DNA from: JACDAN01 sp963721345
GTDB taxonomy: Bacteria > Actinomycetota > Thermoleophilia > Gaiellales > Gaiellaceae
Length of the DNA: 64,000 nt
Direction: 5' to 3'
Assembly: GCA_963721345.1 (NCBI GenBank)
Contig: CAVRIT010000001.1
Coordinates: forward strand, 1,240,001-1,304,000
In this document: positions 61,898-64,000 of the stretch, piece by piece
How the letters are laid out: each line of letters starts with the position of its first letter
How positions within the stretch are numbered: the stretch's first letter is position 1
The notes under the pieces: model-generated
Told to the model about the DNA's origin: nothing
Seen by the model: the letters and a program-made list of their open reading frames with translations, nothing else
Databases searched by the model: none
Translations under genes and position numbers: made by a program

Positions 61898-62923
61898 CTA
61901 GTACTCGAGCCTGGCGCGCCGGTCATGGCGCTCGAGCGCGAGCTGGATCAGCCGGTCGAGGAGCTCCGGGTAGGGGATCCCCGAAGCCTCGAAGAGCTTG
62001 GCGTAGACACTCGTCGCGGTGAACCCGGGGATCGTGTTCAGCTCGTTCACCAGCACGTCTCCGTCGCTGGTCACGAAGCAGTCGGCGCGCGCCATCCCTT
62101 CGCAGTCAGACGCGACGAAGGCGTCGACCGAGACCTGCTGCACACGCTCGATCGCCTCCTCCGAGACGCGCGGCGGGATCACCAGGTCCATCCCGCCCTC
62201 GTCGTACTTCGCCGAGTAGTCGTACCAGTCGACCCCCGAGAAGCCGTGGGAGACGATCTCGCCTGGAATCGACGCGATCGGCTCGCGGTTCCCGAGCACG
62301 CCGCACTCGACCTCGACCCCGTCGACGAACTCCTCGACGAGCACCTTCTCGTCGTGCCGCCGCGCGAGCTCGACCGCGGCGCCAAGCTCGTCCTCGCTCT
62401 GCACCTTCGTGATCCCCACGGACGATCCGAGCCGCGCCGGCTTCACGAACACCGGGTAGCCGAACGGGTTCTCCGGCCGGTCGCCGTTCCGGAGCGTGAC
62501 GGAGCGCGTGACCGGGATGCCCTTGTCACGCAAGACCGACTTGAAGAGATCCTTGTCCATGCAGAGCGCCGAGGCCGTCACTCCCGCCCCGACGTACGGC
62601 ACGCCGGCCAGCTCGAGCAGCCCTTGCACGGTCCCGTCCTCGCCGAACGGGCCGTGGAGGATCGGCAGGACGACATCGACGGAGCCCAGCGTCTCGGGCG
62701 GCGAGCCCGTCGGCACGGGAAGGGTTTCCGCGACGGGACGCCCCAGCTCTCGCGTCGCGCCCGAGTTCAGCTCCCAGCGCCCGTCGCGCCCGATCTCGAT
62801 CGTCTCGACGTCATAGCGGTCGGCGTCCAGCGCCTCGATCACCGAGCGGGCCGAGGCGACGGAGATCTCGTGCTCGCTCGAGCGGCCGCCCGCGATCACG
62901 GCGACGCGGACCCGCTCGGTCAC
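61898..62923 (-). CDS. ddl: D-alanine--D-alanine ligase
   Basis: A 341-aa ATP-grasp ligase. VAVIAGGRSSEHEISVASAR at the N-terminus, FGEDGTVQGLLELAGVPYVG, FVKPARLGSSVGITKV, EEFVDGVEVECGVLG, and VNELNTIPGFTATSVYAK with Mg-binding Glu/Asn. It joins two D-Ala for peptidoglycan precursors. GTG 62923 overlaps the stop of the PASTA kinase gene (GTGA), linking wall sensing and precursor synthesis on one transcript. Confidence 0.95.
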   Translation of the reverse strand: MTERVRVAVIAGGRSSEHEISVASARSVIEALDADRYDVETIEIGRDGRWELNSGATRELGRPVAETLPVPTGSPPETLGSVDVVLPILHGPFGEDGTVQGLLELAGVPYVGAGVTASALCMDKDLFKSVLRDKGIPVTRSVTLRNGDRPENPFGYPVFVKPARLGSSVGITKVQSEDELGAAVELARRHDEKVLVEEFVDGVEVECGVLGNREPIASIPGEIVSHGFSGVDWYDYSAKYDEGGMDLVIPPRVSEEAIERVQQVSVDAFVASDCEGMARADCFVTSDGDVLVNELNTIPGFTATSVYAKLFEASGIPYPELLDRLIQLALERHDRRARLEY

Positions 62924-64000
62924 GGCGATGGTGGCGGAGGTGGAGGCTCCTCGCTCGGCGCAAGCCGGCCGATGTAGAGCGTCACGGTCGATCCCGGCTC
63001 TGCCTCCTCGCCGGGACCGGGCGTCTGGCTGAGCACGACCCCGTCCTCCTCGGGGTTGTCGGTGCCCGTGTCGCGGATTTCGACCACCCACCCGTCGTTC
63101 TCGAGCGTCGCCTGCGCCGAGGCCTCGTCCTGTCCGAGCACGTCCGGCACTGTCGTCCCGGACTGTCCCGTCGAGACGCTCAGCGTCACCTCGGTGCCCG
63201 GCGGGTGGAGCTCGCCCGGGCCCGGGTCCTGCCCGACGACCTGACCCTTCGGCGCCGAGTCGTCCACGTCGGAACGAACCGGCGTGAAGCCCTCCGCCCG
63301 CAATTGTCGGGACGCCTCCGCGAAAGACAGGCCGATCACGCTCGGGATGCCAATGTTCTGCTGGCCCTTCGAGATGTTGATCCGGACCGTGCCGCCCTTC
63401 ACGACGCTCGTTCCGCCCTTCGGATCCTGCGCGATCACCGTTCCAACGGGCCTGTCGGAGAAGATCTCGTGAGTGTCGGGGACAAGGCCGGCGGCGCGAA
63501 GGGTCACCTCCGCTGCGGCTTCCCGCGCGCCGACCACGTCGGGCACCGCGACCCGCGGCTTGCCGGTCGAGACGAAGACCTGCACGGCATTGCCCTTCGG
63601 CACCCGCTCCCCGGCATCCGGCGACTGGCGGAAGACGATCCCGACGGCGAAGGTGTCGTGGGAGCGGTTGACCTTCACGGGCCGCAGGCCGGCGTCCTGG
63701 ATGTTCTTCCGCGCCTCGGGCCAACGCTGGCCCTCGACGAACGGCACGCCGGCGAGCTCGTTCGCGTCCAGCTGGTCGGAGATCTGGTTCCAGATGAAGA
63801 AACCGGCGACGAGCGCCCCCGCGAGCAGCAGCAAACCGAGCAGCCACGGCCAGAACGCCCGGCGCCTACGGCGTGGCTCCTCGTAGTCGTAGTAGCGCTG
63901 CTCGTAGCGCCGCTCTGTCGGCGGCGCGACGACCGGACGCCGTGAGACCATCGTCGGCGCCGTGTCGACGACGCCCGCGCCCGAGAGGACGGCGGTGGCG
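62920..64000 (-). CDS. PASTA-domain Ser/Thr kinase, C-terminal part (5' end beyond window)
   Basis: The frame is open to the right edge; the part seen begins with a juxtamembrane segment (SGAGVVDTAPTMVSRRPVV), basic residues, one membrane helix (WLLGLLLLAGALVAGFFIW), then four PASTA repeats (for example VPDVVGAREAAAEVTLRAAG, IPSVIGLSFAEASRQLRAEG and VPDVLGQDEASAQATLENDG) and a Pro-rich tail. This is the outside half of a PknB-type kinase that senses peptidoglycan fragments or lipid II. The kinase domain must lie beyond position 64000. ATG 63951 is not the start. Confidence 0.85.
   Translation of the reverse strand, partial: ATAVLSGAGVVDTAPTMVSRRPVVAPPTERRYEQRYYDYEEPRRRRRAFWPWLLGLLLLAGALVAGFFIWNQISDQLDANELAGVPFVEGQRWPEARKNIQDAGLRPVKVNRSHDTFAVGIVFRQSPDAGERVPKGNAVQVFVSTGKPRVAVPDVVGAREAAAEVTLRAAGLVPDTHEIFSDRPVGTVIAQDPKGGTSVVKGGTVRINISKGQQNIGIPSVIGLSFAEASRQLRAEGFTPVRSDVDDSAPKGQVVGQDPGPGELHPPGTEVTLSVSTGQSGTTVPDVLGQDEASAQATLENDGWVVEIRDTGTDNPEEDGVVLSQTPGPGEEAEPGSTVTLYIGRLAPSEEPPPPPPSP

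Noticed and set aside
62920..63951. Complete PASTA-only protein starting at ATG 63951
   Set aside because: The frame stays open to the window edge and the residues before that Met match the linker of PknB-type kinases, so it is a kinase fragment.

Overview
This 64 kb window is a dense, very GC-rich chromosomal segment of a Gram-positive-type bacterium. It most likely comes from an actinobacterium of the Thermoleophilia (Gaiella-like) group. The lineage is an inference from several things seen together: OpcA next to Zwf, an F420/Ddn-family protein, GAAC-N4-GTTC SOS boxes, PASTA-type Ser/Thr kinase, many GTG/TTG starts and 4-bp NTGA gene overlaps. One tRNA gene (Arg, CCU) is present. There is no rRNA, prophage, insertion sequence or CRISPR array.

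Layout. 1-13.1 kb: partial murein endopeptidase, GH38 alpha-mannosidase, PhzF-like isomerase, NHL protein, an ABC-2 exporter, tRNA-Arg, a secreted putative cysteine peptidase, NmrA-like protein, a hydrolase and a desaturase. 13.1-18 kb: hemolysin-III protein, DEAD-box helicase, and two DNA-repair genes (Pol IV; a DnaQ-GIY-YIG fusion), each carrying an SOS box. 18-23.6 kb: flippase-like membrane protein, M28 peptidase, S41-like protease with a PadR regulator, and a polysaccharide flippase. 23.6-31.1 kb: the most unusual region, three paralogous membrane-anchored proteins with two domains resembling phage tail-tube (T4 gp19-like) proteins followed by Pro-rich and Fn3 regions. They surround a polar amino-acid ABC transporter, and two share a 35/-10 motif with identical geometry. 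31.2-35.2 kb: RTX-like secreted protein, haem-oxygenase-like oxidase, a hairpin-rich intergenic stretch and a Kelch protein. 35.2-40.2 kb: caa3-type cytochrome oxidase genes ctaC-ctaD-ctaB, a small membrane protein and an amidase. 40.2-44.5 kb: secreted Fn3-like protein and a STAS/response regulator/PAS-kinase cluster. 44.4-52.3 kb: a compact hexose/pentose-phosphate operon rpiB-tal-pgi-gnd-zwf-opcA with divergent tkt. 52.3-58 kb: F420-family protein, SRPBCC, NAD-binding protein, dCTP deaminase, aldo/keto reductase, two small membrane proteins, a second Pol IV and PdxH. 58-64 kb: GABA-type aminotransferase, a Ser/Thr kinase with a discoidin-like ectodomain, a nucleotidyltransferase, a 164-nt rod-shaped inverted-repeat element, Ddl and the C-terminal part of a PASTA kinase.

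How the genes work together. The sugar-phosphate operon plus transketolase covers most of the oxidative and non-oxidative pentose phosphate pathway; no lactonase or epimerase is seen here. The cox cluster builds a haem-copper terminal oxidase. Ddl, the murein endopeptidase, the flippase and the PASTA kinase belong to envelope biology. The two SOS-box genes form a small damage-response unit.

Sequence quality. At least six genes contain single-base frameshifts, several in G/C runs, that restore conserved protein ends when corrected. These look more like sequencing or assembly errors than real gene decay, so interrupted reading frames should be read with care. Three genes have no ATG/GTG/TTG start where one is needed but have a CTG overlapping the upstream TGA.
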